From Andrena cerasifolii (lineage: Eukaryota > Arthropoda > Insecta > Hymenoptera > Andrenidae), in assembly GCF_050908995.1 (NCBI RefSeq), contig NC_135127.1, forward strand, positions 12,852,001-12,916,000: a DNA stretch of 64,000 bases, written 5' to 3'. Below the pieces are notes generated by a model, which was not told where the DNA came from, ran no database searches, and saw nothing but the letters and a program-made list of their open reading frames with translations. Below are positions 47,604 to 59,186 of this stretch, piece by piece. Positions within the stretch are counted from its first letter, which is position 1; every line of letters begins with the position of its first letter. The position numbers and the translations under genes were made by a program.

Positions 47604-49427
47604 GTCTGCTCGTCGACGTGGTTCTATCTACTGCATGTCGCGGCGAAAATCCCTCAAAGTCCTTTTTTTTCGGCGAAGCTAGTCGTGGGAATGGTACGCG
47701 TGTTTGTGGAGAGAGCGTCAACGACGGAGGCGAAGAGGCGCGGCGGGGGAAGAGGAGCAGAGGCGAAGAAGTCGTGGCAGTCCCGACACCTATCATTACC
47801 GCAATGAAGACAAAGTTTCCCGACGAAAGCGTTTTCCATCGTCCATCGTCTCGCGGGGCACGCGATCGCGTGGGCATCGCCAGGCGCGGATTCCCTCGGC
47901 GGTGGAAAAAATCGCCGCGATCGCGAGACTCGTACTCGCCGCGGTAGAGGCGCGACGGAAGCGGACGTTAGCGGGGAACGGGCGGCTGGATGATAAGCTG
48001 GAGGAGAAGTAGAGGGAATCGAGACGTCAGATATGTAAAGCAAGTGAATCGAATATGTTCGTGGTTTCATCCAGTCGCCGCGCCGGAGGAAAGTCAGGCG
48101 CCTCGACTTGCTCGCTGGAGGAGCCGAGGGAACTCGCTGCGAACTACTCGCGCCTCGTCACATCGGAGCTCCACCGCAAACGTCGTTCGAGTTCCTGAAA
48201 TAAACGTAGACGAACCACGGTATGCAGATTCCACGTGTGTGCATGGGGATATTTATAAGCCGCTTGCTTCCACCGCTGCTCCATGAGACCCGTGCACGCG
48301 CGGGTGTGTTCGAAGCGATCGACGCTCGTTCGGCCACATCCTGCAGCGGGTAGTTATCCTCGCGGATACACCTCCTCGGCTACCGTCCGCGAGTACCCCG
48401 TTATCCGTCGAGGAGGTGGTCGGTTTATCGACGCGAACGGGAGCGTGGACGACCCGGTGCACCGAGGGATGGCAGGACGGGGAAGATCGATCGTTCTCCA
48501 GATGGGAATCCCATCCCCCAGCGATCGCGTGTGGCGCTACAAGGGTGCAACGTGGAGGCAGGCGAAGGGTGGGCAGGGTCTTAGTCGGTTCGTCGACGAT
48601 TCCGCGGCGCGTGCGAGATCGCAGTTTTGGTCGACGAGCTGCGGGGATCAGGTGGCAGAGAAGCCGCGCGAACAAGGAAACCGCGACGACAGGAGGAGAG
48701 CGCCGCGGCAGCGATGACTCGCCGCCTCCCTCGCCTCGCGTGCATCGCGATCAGCCTGCACACGCTCGCCGATACGTGATTAGTCGTGGCGAAGGACGCT
48801 CTGCGATCGCGGACACGCTCGTCGAACACGCTTCGGATGGAGGGCCTGCGTAAGTAGACCGATTCGCCGAAAGAAGTTTCGCGATAGGGGCTCGCGAAGC
48901 CGACGTGTGCTTTCGCGAGCTCGTGGCCCGCGTCCCCGACCCGCGGGGCGGATCGATATCCTACCATCCCCTTCGTCACACTCTGCATTCCCTTCCCCGC
49001 TCCGCGATTTCCCTTATTCTCCTGTGTTTTCCCGCGTGCAGCATTTCCCTGTCCTCTTGCGGACACAGCGGCCTTTTCTCCTTTTCACCCCCTCGTCGGC
49101 GTTACGCGTCGACTAGGACTCGACTATTCGGGTCGCTCCGTAATCGATGGCCTATCGATGGCTGTTCGAATTCGAATTCGCATATGACGGTTCTAAAGCC
49201 GGAGCGACCGTGAGCGTTGTCCATACTTTCTGGCAATTGGGAGCAAACGATCTTGCCATTCAGCGGACTGAATGGGAGATCCTTGATATTTCTGCGCTCA
49301 GGGGTGTCGGGTTTGAATACTGGCATGATAGATTCATAAGTAGCCTATACATGCACCGTCTCTATGCGTTCCTTACACGCTTCCACGTTCTCCGTTGCGA
49401 CAGTATCCGTCGCGCTGTAGAGTATTG

Positions 49428-50262
49428 TGGGGCAAGAGTGCGCACTTAAACTTTAGACTTCCCTAAAATCCTTGGTATTACACTGATAGCACGTATCATT
49501 TTGTGAGAAATGACTACTATCCCTTATTATTTCATACGCAGAGACTTCGTGTAAATTTACCTGTCGCAACTTATGTAAAATAAATATTTCCAAAAAGTGG
49601 AAATTTCCACAAAAGTGGTAATATAGTAAAACGACTAATAGTTTAAAATTAATTTTGTGTTAATCAAGGTAACAGTAATCGCACATAACATTACCCCCTT
49701 CGTAGTTTGCGCAGGCATCAGTCTTCTGGAAGATCCGTGTATTCTTCTTCGCACGCAGGACAAATTATTCTTTCGGTAGACGTTGATGATTGGGCTATTC
49801 TCTTTTTGGAACCGATTTGTTTTCTTCCTTTCAAACATTTGCAGAAGTAGACGTAATTTTTGGGGATTTTTTTTTACTTTCCTAATTATTTATTTGCACG
49901 TTTGCATTCAGATTTTCTTTTCATTGCTTCATTTACTTTAAGCTGATACTTTAATCAAAAAGTTAATTAAAAAGGATTTTGGAAAAATATCGTGGAATAA
50001 AAATTAATAAAATAAAATGAAAAGCTGATACCAGCGTGACTCAACTATCATAAACTCAAAATTTATTTCCATGTTGTGATTGATAATTAATTTGAATTTT
50101 CTTTTATGGTCGGTTTAATCAGTTTTCGTTATTAATTTAGCAAGCATTAGAAATAAAATAAGTTTAATGAATTTATAACACCCGTCAAATTATGTTGGGG
50201 CAAAAGTTCGCATTCGAACTCTTCTCTTGTCCGACTGCATTGTGCGAACGTTTGCCCCCACA
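49428..50262. mobile_element. Inverted-repeat element, GGGGCAAAAGTTCGC family
   Basis: The left end TGTGGGGCAAGAGTGCGCAC is matched in reverse complement by the right end (TGTGGGGGCAAACGTTCGCAC). Related motifs recur inside at about 50193 (GTTGGGGCAAAAGTTCGCA) and beyond the end on the other strand at about 50566-50603. A second or nested copy is therefore likely. The interior is AT-rich, and I found no clean target duplication. Confidence 0.5.
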
Positions 50263-52574
50263 GCTACTTTTCCATTGTTTAATCAATCCTGTTATCTACG
50301 AGGAGAATTAAAAACTTCTATTAGCACTTTTGAATAGAAGAATATCAGCTCTTTCAGACGGCATATGAATTAAAATATTTACCGATCAATTTATAGGAAT
50401 AATATTGATTCCTAAAAACGAGAATATTACATCAGAACTAACGAATTCAGTAGTTACCGCATTGTACGATAAGAAAACAAAGCACAGCTACACAATTCGA
50501 CACTGGTGACTCTACCTTGATTGACAATTGATCGTCAATCACCATTGGCCAAACAATGAAATTCGCATAGTGCGAACATTTACCCGCTGCGAACTTTTAC
50601 CTACCTTTACTCTACGTGGCCTCGGCGTAACGCCGGCTAGCTGAGCCTCGCCTTTCCACCGCGCTGTATGCATGCGATTCTGGCGTAATAAAGGCGTTAT
50701 TAAATTAGATTGATCGCAGCACCGCGTTGCTTGACCTGTTCGGTACGCGGCGGTTTATCGCGGCAGCTGGCTTTCGCGGCTCTCCCCAAAGATGTTCGAG
50801 CATTGTGCAGTACTCTAGAAACCCTATACACGGTGAAACCAACCCTCTTCCCTTCCTACCCGCCGCTCTTCCATCACGCAACCAAAGATCGCCGTCCAAG
50901 AAACCGCGAGTCTTCCGGTTTGCCTTGAGACCGACGACGCGTGACTAGCTCGTGTCCCAGTCGTTTGCATTTACGCGTCAAACGGATTAGCCGCGCCACG
51001 ACGCACGTAATCGCGCTACGGTGTACGGTGGTTCAGCTGCATACCGTCGTGTTCGCGGTCTTGATTTGCTAACTCTCCGCAGTCGGCGGGATACGATAAG
51101 TAGCCGGCCGAAGGACGCTCGGCTGCGCGCGACGAAAAGTTCGCAATTTTGAGGTCTGGGTAAAAATTCTGGGACGCGAGGAGGGCAAAGTGGGAAGGTT
51201 AAATTGTTTTATCGTTGCCGGAGCTCCTTCTTCTGTTTCGAGTGGCCGTTCCCTCTTCCCTGCCTTGCTCCTTGAGCCTCCCTCGGCCCCGAGGGGAGGG
51301 AGAGGATATCGCGGTTAGAGCCTGCTCACGGATATCCGCATTGTTTCGCGTCAACTAGCCAAGTCAGCTGACCTACATACTGCATGGACGGCATCGGCAC
51401 CGAGGAACGAAACGTCGCATCGGGCCACTCGATGCTCGTCTACGGAAAAACCACTCGCGACCCTGAGAGGCCTTCTCGTCCACGTTGCTCTTTTTTCTCG
51501 ACCCGTTGTCCTACGCTGCTCGCGATCCCCCGCTTGCACGAGCGCCCGCTGGACATGCTCCAGCTTTCATCAAGTATTCGCGTTACTCTGCTCGTCACCG
51601 CCGGCTTCGCTTCCATTCCTCGCCAGTTGATGGGTCGAGGGTTCCTTGCTGCTCGTTAGCATCGATCTATAACCGAGGGTGGATCTCGAATCACCGTCGT
51701 TCGCACGCGAAGGTGCGCTTACTCGCCCCCGTCGATCAGTGTCCACCTACGTTCCCCCCTTATCCCCGCTTCTCCTTAGCAACTGTTCCCAGCGGGATCG
51801 CGAAAGGGGTGGCGGCGCATCGAGGGGGCAGTGCTCGAATCAGCCGCGATTGATAGAATCGACGACGATTAAGGTCAATCGAGGCGGACGGTTCCGGCGA
51901 GCCTTACAGATATTCGATCAGCATCGCTCACCGTTAACGCGACTAAACCGTCTCTACCGGCTCCTCCTCCCCCGCTGCCGACGGGACCGCGTGCCGTACT
52001 AAAAATACGCCACCGGGATCGACGCGACGTGTTCCGTGCACGCGGACCGATGAAAAGAAGGAACGCCAGGGGAAAGAAGCTCTCGGCGCTCCCGATGGAA
52101 CGCGCGCGCGCTCTTTGGCCACGAGTCGGTGCGTGCCGCAAAAGGGGAGCAGGACGGCCAGCTTCTGGCGGACCAACGGTTGTAGAATAAGAGAAACGTG
52201 AATGACAACGAAGCCCCACTGCGCGCGTAACTGTCGCGTGCGATAAACGCGATCCCATGTCTCCTTCCATCGATCCAGTAATCTACAATAGTGCCCGTCA
52301 TTGATTATTTCTGTTCGCCAATGGTCTCGATCTCGGACTAATCGTCCCCCCTGCTCGATCGAGTGACGTGTGATCGACGAGAGTCCTCCGCGATCGCCGG
52401 GAAACAGAGACGGAGCGGGGGGTGACGAGAATAGCGCGCGACACTCGCCACTCGCCACTTTCCTCCTTTTTACAGATTTCGCCGAAATGAGGGACCATCC
52501 GTCGCGCCATTTCTCCGATTCGAGGTAAGACGATCCCGCCGTCCTTTCGCGCCGCGCGAAAAGATTCCCCGTCG

Positions 52575-53529
52575 CACAGTGGTACATAATAACATTTTTT
52601 CTTCAAATCACCCTACAAGGTCGTAATTTTTCAGAAAACTTGTCGATTTTTTTTTGTTGCTCATTTTTTTATATTTAGCAAATTATACAGCACTTTTCGA
52701 AGATCAGTATCAGGTGGGCTTTTTGACCGCCTGTTCCGAATTTAATTTCAGATTTTCAAAATTCAAGGTGGTGAATCCAATATGTTGAAACAAAATTTCA
52801 GAAAATGGGCATATTCGGAAGAAACATAGTGCGTCTAGATGTTCGGGGACGCTGATTACGAATATGAGGTAATTATTATAAAGATGAAATTTTTTATTTC
52901 TACCACAAATCTAACACTGTAGATCAAATTTTTACGCGTCTCATAAATGTGTACGTGATTTTGCATATTTAAGCCTATTCGTCTGTGTTCATACGCGTTC
53001 TTATAGTTGACTTTTCGGATTCAATATTGATGAGCAAAATTGTTAATGTTTCATATGTTTACAAGGCCTGATTTACTTAACGTTTTATCCCAGTTGCCTT
53101 TAGAAATCCGATTTTATTATGTGCAACCTTGTTTGAGGAGCAGGAATTTTGCTTCTGGAAGCAAATCTCTGATTTTTTTGTTTATGTACGTTATGTGTGT
53201 TATAAAAATATCAAACATTAAAAATCCTGCTCATCAATATTGAGTCAGAAAAGTCAACTATATTCGGCATATTGGATTCAGCACCTTGAATTTCGAAAAT
53301 CTCACTTTAAATTCGGAACAGGCGGCCAAAAAAGCCCACAGATACTGATCTTCGAAAAGTGCTGTATAATTCGCTAAATATACAAGAATGAGCAACGAAA
53401 TTCAAAATTTCGGCCGGATAGATCGATAGAGAATTTAATTGCGAAGAATTTAAAAAAAAAATCGGCAAGTTTTCTGAAAAAATACGACCTGTAGGTTGAT
53501 TTGAACAAAAAATGTCATTATGTACCGTG
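52575..53529. mobile_element. Transib-like foldback element B
   Basis: The left end is CACAGTGGTACATAATAACA and the right end, reverse complemented, is CACGGTACATAATGACATT, which lacks three bases of the left version. CGTCG flanks it at 52570-52574 and again at 53530-53534. The arms are complementary over a long stretch; AGCACTTTTCGAAGATCAGTA has its complement near 53345-53365. An inner inverted pair (ATTGATGAGC... near 53024 against GCTCATCAATATTGA near 53230) surrounds the loop. CGNCG is the target rule reported for Transib. No transposase is present. Confidence 0.8.
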
Positions 53530-53944
53530 CGTCGACGCGACGGTTCCGTCGGCCGCGGGACACTTCGAACCGTTGCATTTCGGCGAACGAATCGGCGCGA
53601 AAGAGGCCATGTTTTAATACACCGTCAACCTTGTTTCAGAACGGTCGCGTAGGAATGTCAGGATGAGAGGTGAGTCGAGAAGGTTCGCCGCGGGAGAGTG
53701 TCAAGTGGATGGAAGGAATGTAGTGAGGTGGTCGAAGACGCTGACGCGAGCTCTGTCGCGTCAATAATCTGAGGACAGTAAGGTGGTCAAACGTTTATGG
53801 TCTGCGAGAAGTGCGAAGCCCTCTGACGAGTGGAGGAGACCGCGGATGGAAGGGTTGCACCCCGAAGTGACTAGCTTCGCTCTCAGAGTATCGGTGCTAT
53901 GATCCACTTCGCTAGATTTCTTCCATCCAGCGTGACAGACGCGG

Positions 53945-56900
53945 ATGGAAGGGGGTTGCTGGTTGGAGGAACTGCATCGAGAAACGTTTGCAGGAGTGAC
54001 GCTGCTCGGAGCGGTAAGATCAGTCCGTGGAACGTTCCTAAGAACTCTCGTTCTCGTCTTCCTGGCGACGTTTCTCTGGCTACAGCTCCACGTGATCAGC
54101 CTGACTGGCCGAGACACCGTTGGGCAGACAGCGAACGAGACGCTGTTCGCACTTGTGCCGCAAGAACTGCACAGGTAACGTGGAGCACTTAACTCAACTT
54201 GGACTCAACTAGTCTATACCCTATAGCAGTCCCATTAAAATAAAGATTCTTCTGGTATCATAGTTTATCGAAATCGGTTCAGTAGTTTTTGAGTTTCGCG
54301 CTTCCAAACATACATACGGGACACACGAACATTTTTATATAATGGCCTCTGGGTCTGTCCCGTAACGCAGGTTCCTCAAGGAGCGTCGAAATGGCTCCAC
54401 GCTGACGAACTCCAGCTCGGAGGCCTTGACCGAGTTCGAGATTGCGGAGATTCGAAGAAGCATACGTAAGGCGAATGCTGAGCAGAAGGTGTACAACGAG
54501 GAGGCGTTCGGTCCTCTGGCCATCGACGCCCCCGTGATAGTGATCCAGGTGCACACGCGGCTTACCTACCTCAGACACTTGATAGTGTCGTTGGCGCAGG
54601 CCAGAGGCATCGAGCAGACCCTCCTCGTCTTCAGCCACGACGTCTGGCACCCGGAGATCAACTACTTGGTCCAGAGCGTCGACTTCTGCCGCGTCATACA
54701 GATCTTCTACCCTCACAGCATACAGACGCACCCCAGGAGCTTCCCGGGCGAGGACCCCAACGATTGCCCGCGAAACATTCGCAAGGAGCAGTGAGTAGAT
54801 CTACCCCCTTGCTCGCGCGTCGACGGTTTTTATTCAAGCTTCCGGAACCGCACTCCGCAGAGCCCTGAGCCTCGGATGTATCAACGCGAAGCACCCGGAC
54901 CTGTACGGCCATTACAGGGAGGCCAAGTTCACGCAGACCAAGCACCACTGGTGGTGGAAGGCGAATCGCGTATTCGATCAGCTGTCGATCACCAGGAACC
55001 ACACCGGTATGGTGCTGTTCCTCGAGGAGGACCACTACGTCGCCGAGGACTTTCTCCACGTGCTCAGGCTGATGGAGCGCACCTGTAAGCACAGCTGCGA
55101 GAGATGCAACGTCCTCTCCTTGGGCACCTATCTCAAGACTTACAATTACTTTGCGGACTTCGGTCGAAAGGTGAGGAATCGCGGCCCGATCGAATGGCTC
55201 GGTGCGCGAACTGGGGGGTGGGGGGGCTAATCGAAACGCGGGCTCCGCCGCTTCTCGCCCGACGTCGTAGCTCTAGACGAGTCAGTGCTGTCCAACCAGA
55301 TCTCTTAAGGGGTTATACCTAGTCAGGTGGGCGAAAAGTGGCAAATGTTTGTGATTTTTTTTTTGAAAAAGCGCAAGCATATATTCATACAGAACATTTG
55401 GTAATTTTTTCGTACAAAAATATTTACGTATATAATAAAGTAACAACCCACATCCAAGAAGCCTTTTTAAAAATTTGCTTTTACGGTGAGCACTGCCATT
55501 CGGAACCAGATTATCTAAAACCAAGAAACAAAAAAGATTTCGTTAGTATATTAATGTATCCTCAGGTTGACGGAGAGAATTTTCCGAAATTTTAATTTAA
55601 TACAAAATGGCGGCTATTTTTTATAAAAAATCAGGATTTCAACTTTAAATAGCCGCCATTTTGTTTTAAATTAAAATTTCGGAAAATTCTCTCCGTCAAC
55701 CTGAGGATACATTAATATACTAACGAAATCTTTTTTGTTTCTTGGTTTTAGATAATCTGGTTCCGATTGGCAGTGCTCACCGGAAACCCAAATTTTAAAA
55801 AATGCTTCTTGGATGTGGGTTGTTAGTTTATTATAAACGTAAATATTTTTCTACGAAAAATTACCAAATGTTGTTTAAATGTTGCTCTTTTAAGCGCAAC
55901 AAGTTTTGTAAAAATATACGCTTCGGCTTGTTAAAAAAAAATTCATAAATATTCGCCTCTTTTCGGCCGCCTGACTAGGTATAACCCATTAATCTTACCA
56001 CTGTCTCCATCATGCACAAGACTATCAGTCACACGGTACACGACAAGTAGGTACAAATAGGTACAAGTAGATAAGGAGTGCATCCCGTGGACAGCACTGC
56101 CGTAAGTAGAAAGGATCGGTTGTAGAGGTGACAAGTTGAAGATCGAGTCTCGAACGTCGCGATAGTCGCGTAACCACAGGCGAACAATCGCTCCCTTCTC
56201 AGCTGTGAATGTCTCTGTGTATCGATGTTTCACGCACGCCCCGCCCGTTAGTTCCTCGGCGTCAACAGCGCCCTGCAAAAGGAGCTGCTGCGTGGATTAA
56301 AGCGGCGGGAGTCGTCGTTCGTGGGCCAGCGATCGGCCAAGACCGAGGACAGCAACGGCGGGACGGGCGTATTGCCAAGCAGCAGCGTCGCCACCGGGAC
56401 GAGCGCAACCGGCAACGCCACAGTCACCGGATACGGGGCTGGCCAGTCCGTCGCTCGGACCGCGCACACGCCACCGCCCGCTTCGTGGGCCTTCCAGCTC
56501 CTGCCCGGTCTCTACAATCACTACCAAAAGGTTGCTGCCGACATCTTTCGACGATTCGAGTTCGGGTGGTTTCCTCTCCAGTCCTCTTCCCAGCGAACGC
56601 GCTCGACCCTTCTCCTTCGTTCTTGCCGCGAACATTCGTAAATGACGCATCTCGTTGGTTCGTTGCAACACCCAGAGGATATAAAGAAATTCGAGAAGTC
56701 GTAGCGTGAACGCACGCGCACCGATTGCACCGCGACATGGTCCTGTTCCCTTTCCCGTTGCGATTCTGTCTAGTTCTCGATAGAAAGTAATCCAACGTGT
56801 TCCATTCAGCAGGCCGAGGTGATTCCCTGGATCTCGAGCAAACACAACATGGGCATGGCTTTCAATCGCGTCACGTGGATCAAGCTGAAGAAGTGCGCCT

Positions 56901-57376
56901 CTCAGTTCTGCTCGTACGACGACTACAACTGGGACTGGAGCCTTCAGCACATCGCGCAGACCTGTCTGCCTCCTAGCAAAGGAGTCGGTGTCGCGCCTCG
57001 CACCGAGTCCGGCCTGGTCACGATGATGATGAGGGCGCCCAGGGTCTTTCACATAGGCGAATGGTAAGTCTCTTTCGTTATCCATCGATCCCCTATCCAT
57101 GGTAACAGAGCCAGATAGACGGATTCACAAGCTTCGGGGAATTTCAGTGGAGTCCACCACAAGAAGACGAACTGCGAGTCGACCGCCGCGATAGCGAAGG
57201 TTCAGAATGTTCTGAGGGCCGCCCGGGACCACCTATTCCCTACGCAACTGATGCTCACCGTAGCTGGCACTGCGAAAAAGACGAAGCTCAGAAAGGGTAA
57301 CGGTGGATGGGGCGACGTGCGGGATCACCGGCTCTGTTGGAACATCACCGCCTCCCCGGATCTGGTTCTGCCTTGA
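53945..57376 (+). CDS. Mgat2: MGAT2, alpha-1,6-mannosyl-glycoprotein beta-1,2-GlcNAc transferase
   Basis: Exons are 53945-54174, 54371-54790, 54861-55170, 56810-57063 and 57148-57376, giving 480 residues with closing phases. It is a type II Golgi protein: short cytoplasmic tail, membrane anchor at about 34-51, stem, then the catalytic domain. That domain includes VIVIQVHTRLTYLRHLI, the acidic LEEDHY motif (E272, E273, D274) that binds metal and sugar nucleotide, FCSYDDYNWDWSLQ, HHKKTNC and GGWGDVRDH. The enzyme adds GlcNAc to the alpha-1,6 mannose arm, committing N-glycans to the complex type. Exon 4 has a tandem acceptor, CAGCAG (56810 or 56813), so one Gln may be optional. A possible cassette exon lies in intron 3. 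An out-of-frame ATG at 53899 precedes the chosen start, so the exact N-terminus is less sure than the rest. Confidence 0.92.
54230..54315 (+). repeat. Retroelement-like tail in Mgat2 intron 1
   Basis: It contains ATCGAAATCGGTTCAGTAGT followed by TTTTGAGTTTCGCGCTTCC and AACATACATACGGGACACAC. This order is frequent in the 3' tails of insect dispersed repeats. Resemblance is from memory and the boundaries are unknown. Confidence 0.4.
55309..55988. mobile_element. TTAA-flanked foldback element in Mgat2 intron 3
   Basis: TTAA at 55305-55308 and 55989-55992 bracket inverted ends GGGGTTATACCTAGTCAGG and (complement) TGGGTTATACCTAGTCAGG. The arms are complementary through nearly the whole 680 bp, up to a centre near 55610-55625; AAAATGGCGGCTATTT faces AAATAGCCGCCATTTT. 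A transcript would fold into a very long hairpin. TTAA targets are used by piggyBac and Kolobok-type elements, and the ends fit neither decisively. Confidence 0.85.
56252..56530 (+). other. Candidate cassette exon of Mgat2
   Basis: Between an acceptor (CCCGTTAG/TTCCTC) and a weak donor (AAAAG/GTTGCT) lies an open phase-0 frame of 93 codons in the Mgat2 direction. It reads FLGVNSALQKELLRGLKRRE, then a Ser/Thr/Gly-rich stretch, then WAFQLLPGLYNHYQK. Inserted between exons 3 and 4 it keeps the frame and would give 573 residues. It is GC-rich and in frame throughout, unlike nearby intron DNA. Other family members lack such an insert at this point as far as I recall. It could be an optional exon or chance. 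Confidence 0.4.
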
Positions 57377-57952
57377 AAAGAACCTCGCCGCGGCGCTTAT
57401 AGTCTCTCGCGTGAGACACTCCTTTGAATAAGTTCCTTCGTGTTGGCGAACAGTTTTACAGATCAGCGTCGGTCGGTACCGATGCTTAAACGTCTCTCGA
57501 TACCCGCAGTGCTATCAAACAGTTCCCTTGACCGTTGCTCGGTATCGTCTGCCCTTTACCGCTTTATCGCGTCGTACGATAATCCTTTAGCACCGTAACT
57601 TGCCGTTGTTTTCGGGCTGAAGTTATCGGACGATCCGCCGACGAATCGATCTCCGATTCTCACCAGTGTAATCGACAGGGTAGCGTCTCGATTGTCTCGA
57701 TTGTCGCGAGGATCCCGGGGGGATCCTTCTAGTTTATCGTACCATAGTCGTCGCACCTAATGCGTAGCAGCAAGGGGATTATTCATCGACGTTTCGACGA
57801 GCCGATCGTGGCGGGGCGTGGCCACCCAGGTTCGGCAGCGCTCCTCGCCTCGGGACGACCCGAGCGGAGGAACGACTCGCGAACCAGAGCCATCCACGGG
57901 TCGCGACATCTAGATAGGACTACATTTTATATTTATAAACGACATCAACGAA

Positions 57953-57958
57953 AATAAA
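57953..57958 (+). terminator. Poly(A) signal AATAAA, Mgat2
   Basis: AATAAA lies 577 nt after the Mgat2 stop codon, in a short AT-rich patch. It sits only about 40 bp from the opposing signal of the neighbouring PEBP gene. Confidence 0.6.
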
Positions 57959-57998
57959 CGAATCGACCGATTTTCTCGTATCCGTCGATCGTTGAATC

Positions 57999-58004
57999 TT
58001 TATT
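57999..58004 (-). terminator. Poly(A) signal AATAAA, secreted PEBP gene
   Basis: TTTATT on the + strand is AATAAA for the - strand PEBP gene, 110 nt beyond its stop codon at 58114. Confidence 0.6.
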
Positions 58005-58113
58005 CGCCTCCACTGCCCTCCCTATCGTTAACTCGTTAAGCGTGCGGCGACAGTACCACCACCAGAATTACAAAATGAACGGAGAAGAGACCCTCCGCGA
58101 GCGAAAAGACCGC

Positions 58114-59186
58114 TTAGAATCCCATAAGCTTGGCGTACTGCGGCACGTTATCGTCGTACTCCGCCTTCATGAAGTTCCCAGAGATGGGCCCCTCCAGGTT
58201 GTACTTCTCCGCGAACTTCTTGATGGAGAATCGCTTTCGCCGTGGGCCATCTCTGAAATCCACGCCGAGTCACCGTGTTACACGTGAGAGATCGTAGCTT
58301 GTAAATGGAATGATCGATGGAGTTACCTGCTGCTCAGCCTTCTCTCGTCGAACGTGATGGAGCCTTGGGTCTGTTTATAGACCAGGAAGACATACCGATG
58401 TTTCCCGGTTCCCTTTGGCGGTGCCGGTCCAACATATTCGGCGAGGACTTCCCCCTTGGCGATGTTCTCCTCTGGTATGTTTCCTACCAGCCAGTGCCGG
58501 AACTCTCGGTTGTATCCTTTCCCAGTCGGCGCGTCGGGATCTGAAACGATAGTAGATCGATACGTCAGCGATGATACGAATCAACGACCGGCCCCGACCC
58601 GCGACAAAGATGGCTGCGCCAGGAGAAAACAGGTTTAGCTCTATGGTGAAAGTGATCCGTGAGAGGCTCGACAGGCCGAGATAAGGCAACGTAAGGTCGC
58701 GTACTCCTCGCCGCCAGAAAGACCACTATAGAATGAATTTAAGGCTGCGAATGAAATGGCGGGGAGCTTTGGCTTACCAGTCATCACGATCGTATAGAGC
58801 ACTCCCCCCTCGTGCTTGTAGTGGATCTCCGGGATCTTCTGGGTCTCCGTTGGCGTGAATTCGTTTCCAAACTCAACCGCTTTGCCACCGTACTTGACCT
58901 GATTCACAACCATTTGTCATCGCAGTACCGAAAACTTTAATCGATATCGTAGAGCTTCGTTATACCTCTATTTTGTCTGCAGGGGCCGCGGCAATTATGT
59001 CTGGCACGACTTTTGCTGCCTCGAATGCCGACTGAACGCTGGTGGCCGCGATAACGTGGGCACCGCAAATCAGAACACCTGCAAATTAATTTCCCGCAAG
59101 TTTAGTAGACTACAACATGATCGATTTAGTAGTACCGTGATCAATAAGAGTAATGTATACAGACCTACTATAGCGAAGTACTTCAT
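58114..59186 (-). CDS. Secreted phosphatidylethanolamine-binding protein (PEBP)
   Basis: On the - strand the exons are 59186-59165, 59078-58966, 58898-58778, 58540-58327 and 58252-58114, giving 202 residues. Exons 1 and 2 join to an N-terminal signal peptide, MKYFAIVGVLICGAHVIAAT. PEBP landmarks follow: VPDIIAAAP, VKYGG, the ligand-pocket motif DPDAP, HWLVGNIPEENIAKGE, the second pocket motif GTGKHRYVFLVYKQ and a C-terminal YDDNVPQY. PEBPs bind anionic phospholipid headgroups and can modulate kinases or proteases. The signal peptide suggests an extracellular or haemolymph role. The exon 1 donor (GTAG/GTCTGT) is weak but is the only join that makes a signal peptide in frame. It converges with Mgat2 and is a tandem paralog of the gene at 59831. 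Confidence 0.9.

Larger units (their letters stand above)
47604..53944. other. CpG-rich intergenic region upstream of Mgat2
   Basis: About 6.3 kb lies between the divergent odorant receptor and Mgat2 genes. It is CpG-rich, and two AT-rich transposon patches (about 49428-50605 and 52575-53529) interrupt it. Long overlapping frames on both strands (up to 214 codons) are Arg/Pro/Ser-rich and show no domain, so I leave them uncalled. Non-coding Mgat2 5' exons may lie here. An exon-like boundary AGGATGAGAG/GTGAGT sits near 53670. Confidence 0.55.

Noticed and set aside
51943..52587. 214-codon - frame before the Transib-like element
   Set aside because: It is Arg/Ser-rich low-information sequence and ends at the transposon boundary. 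No homology is recognisable.
54279..54731. 150-codon - frame antisense to Mgat2 exon 2
   Set aside because: It is a shadow of the conserved GlcNAc-transferase exon on the + strand.
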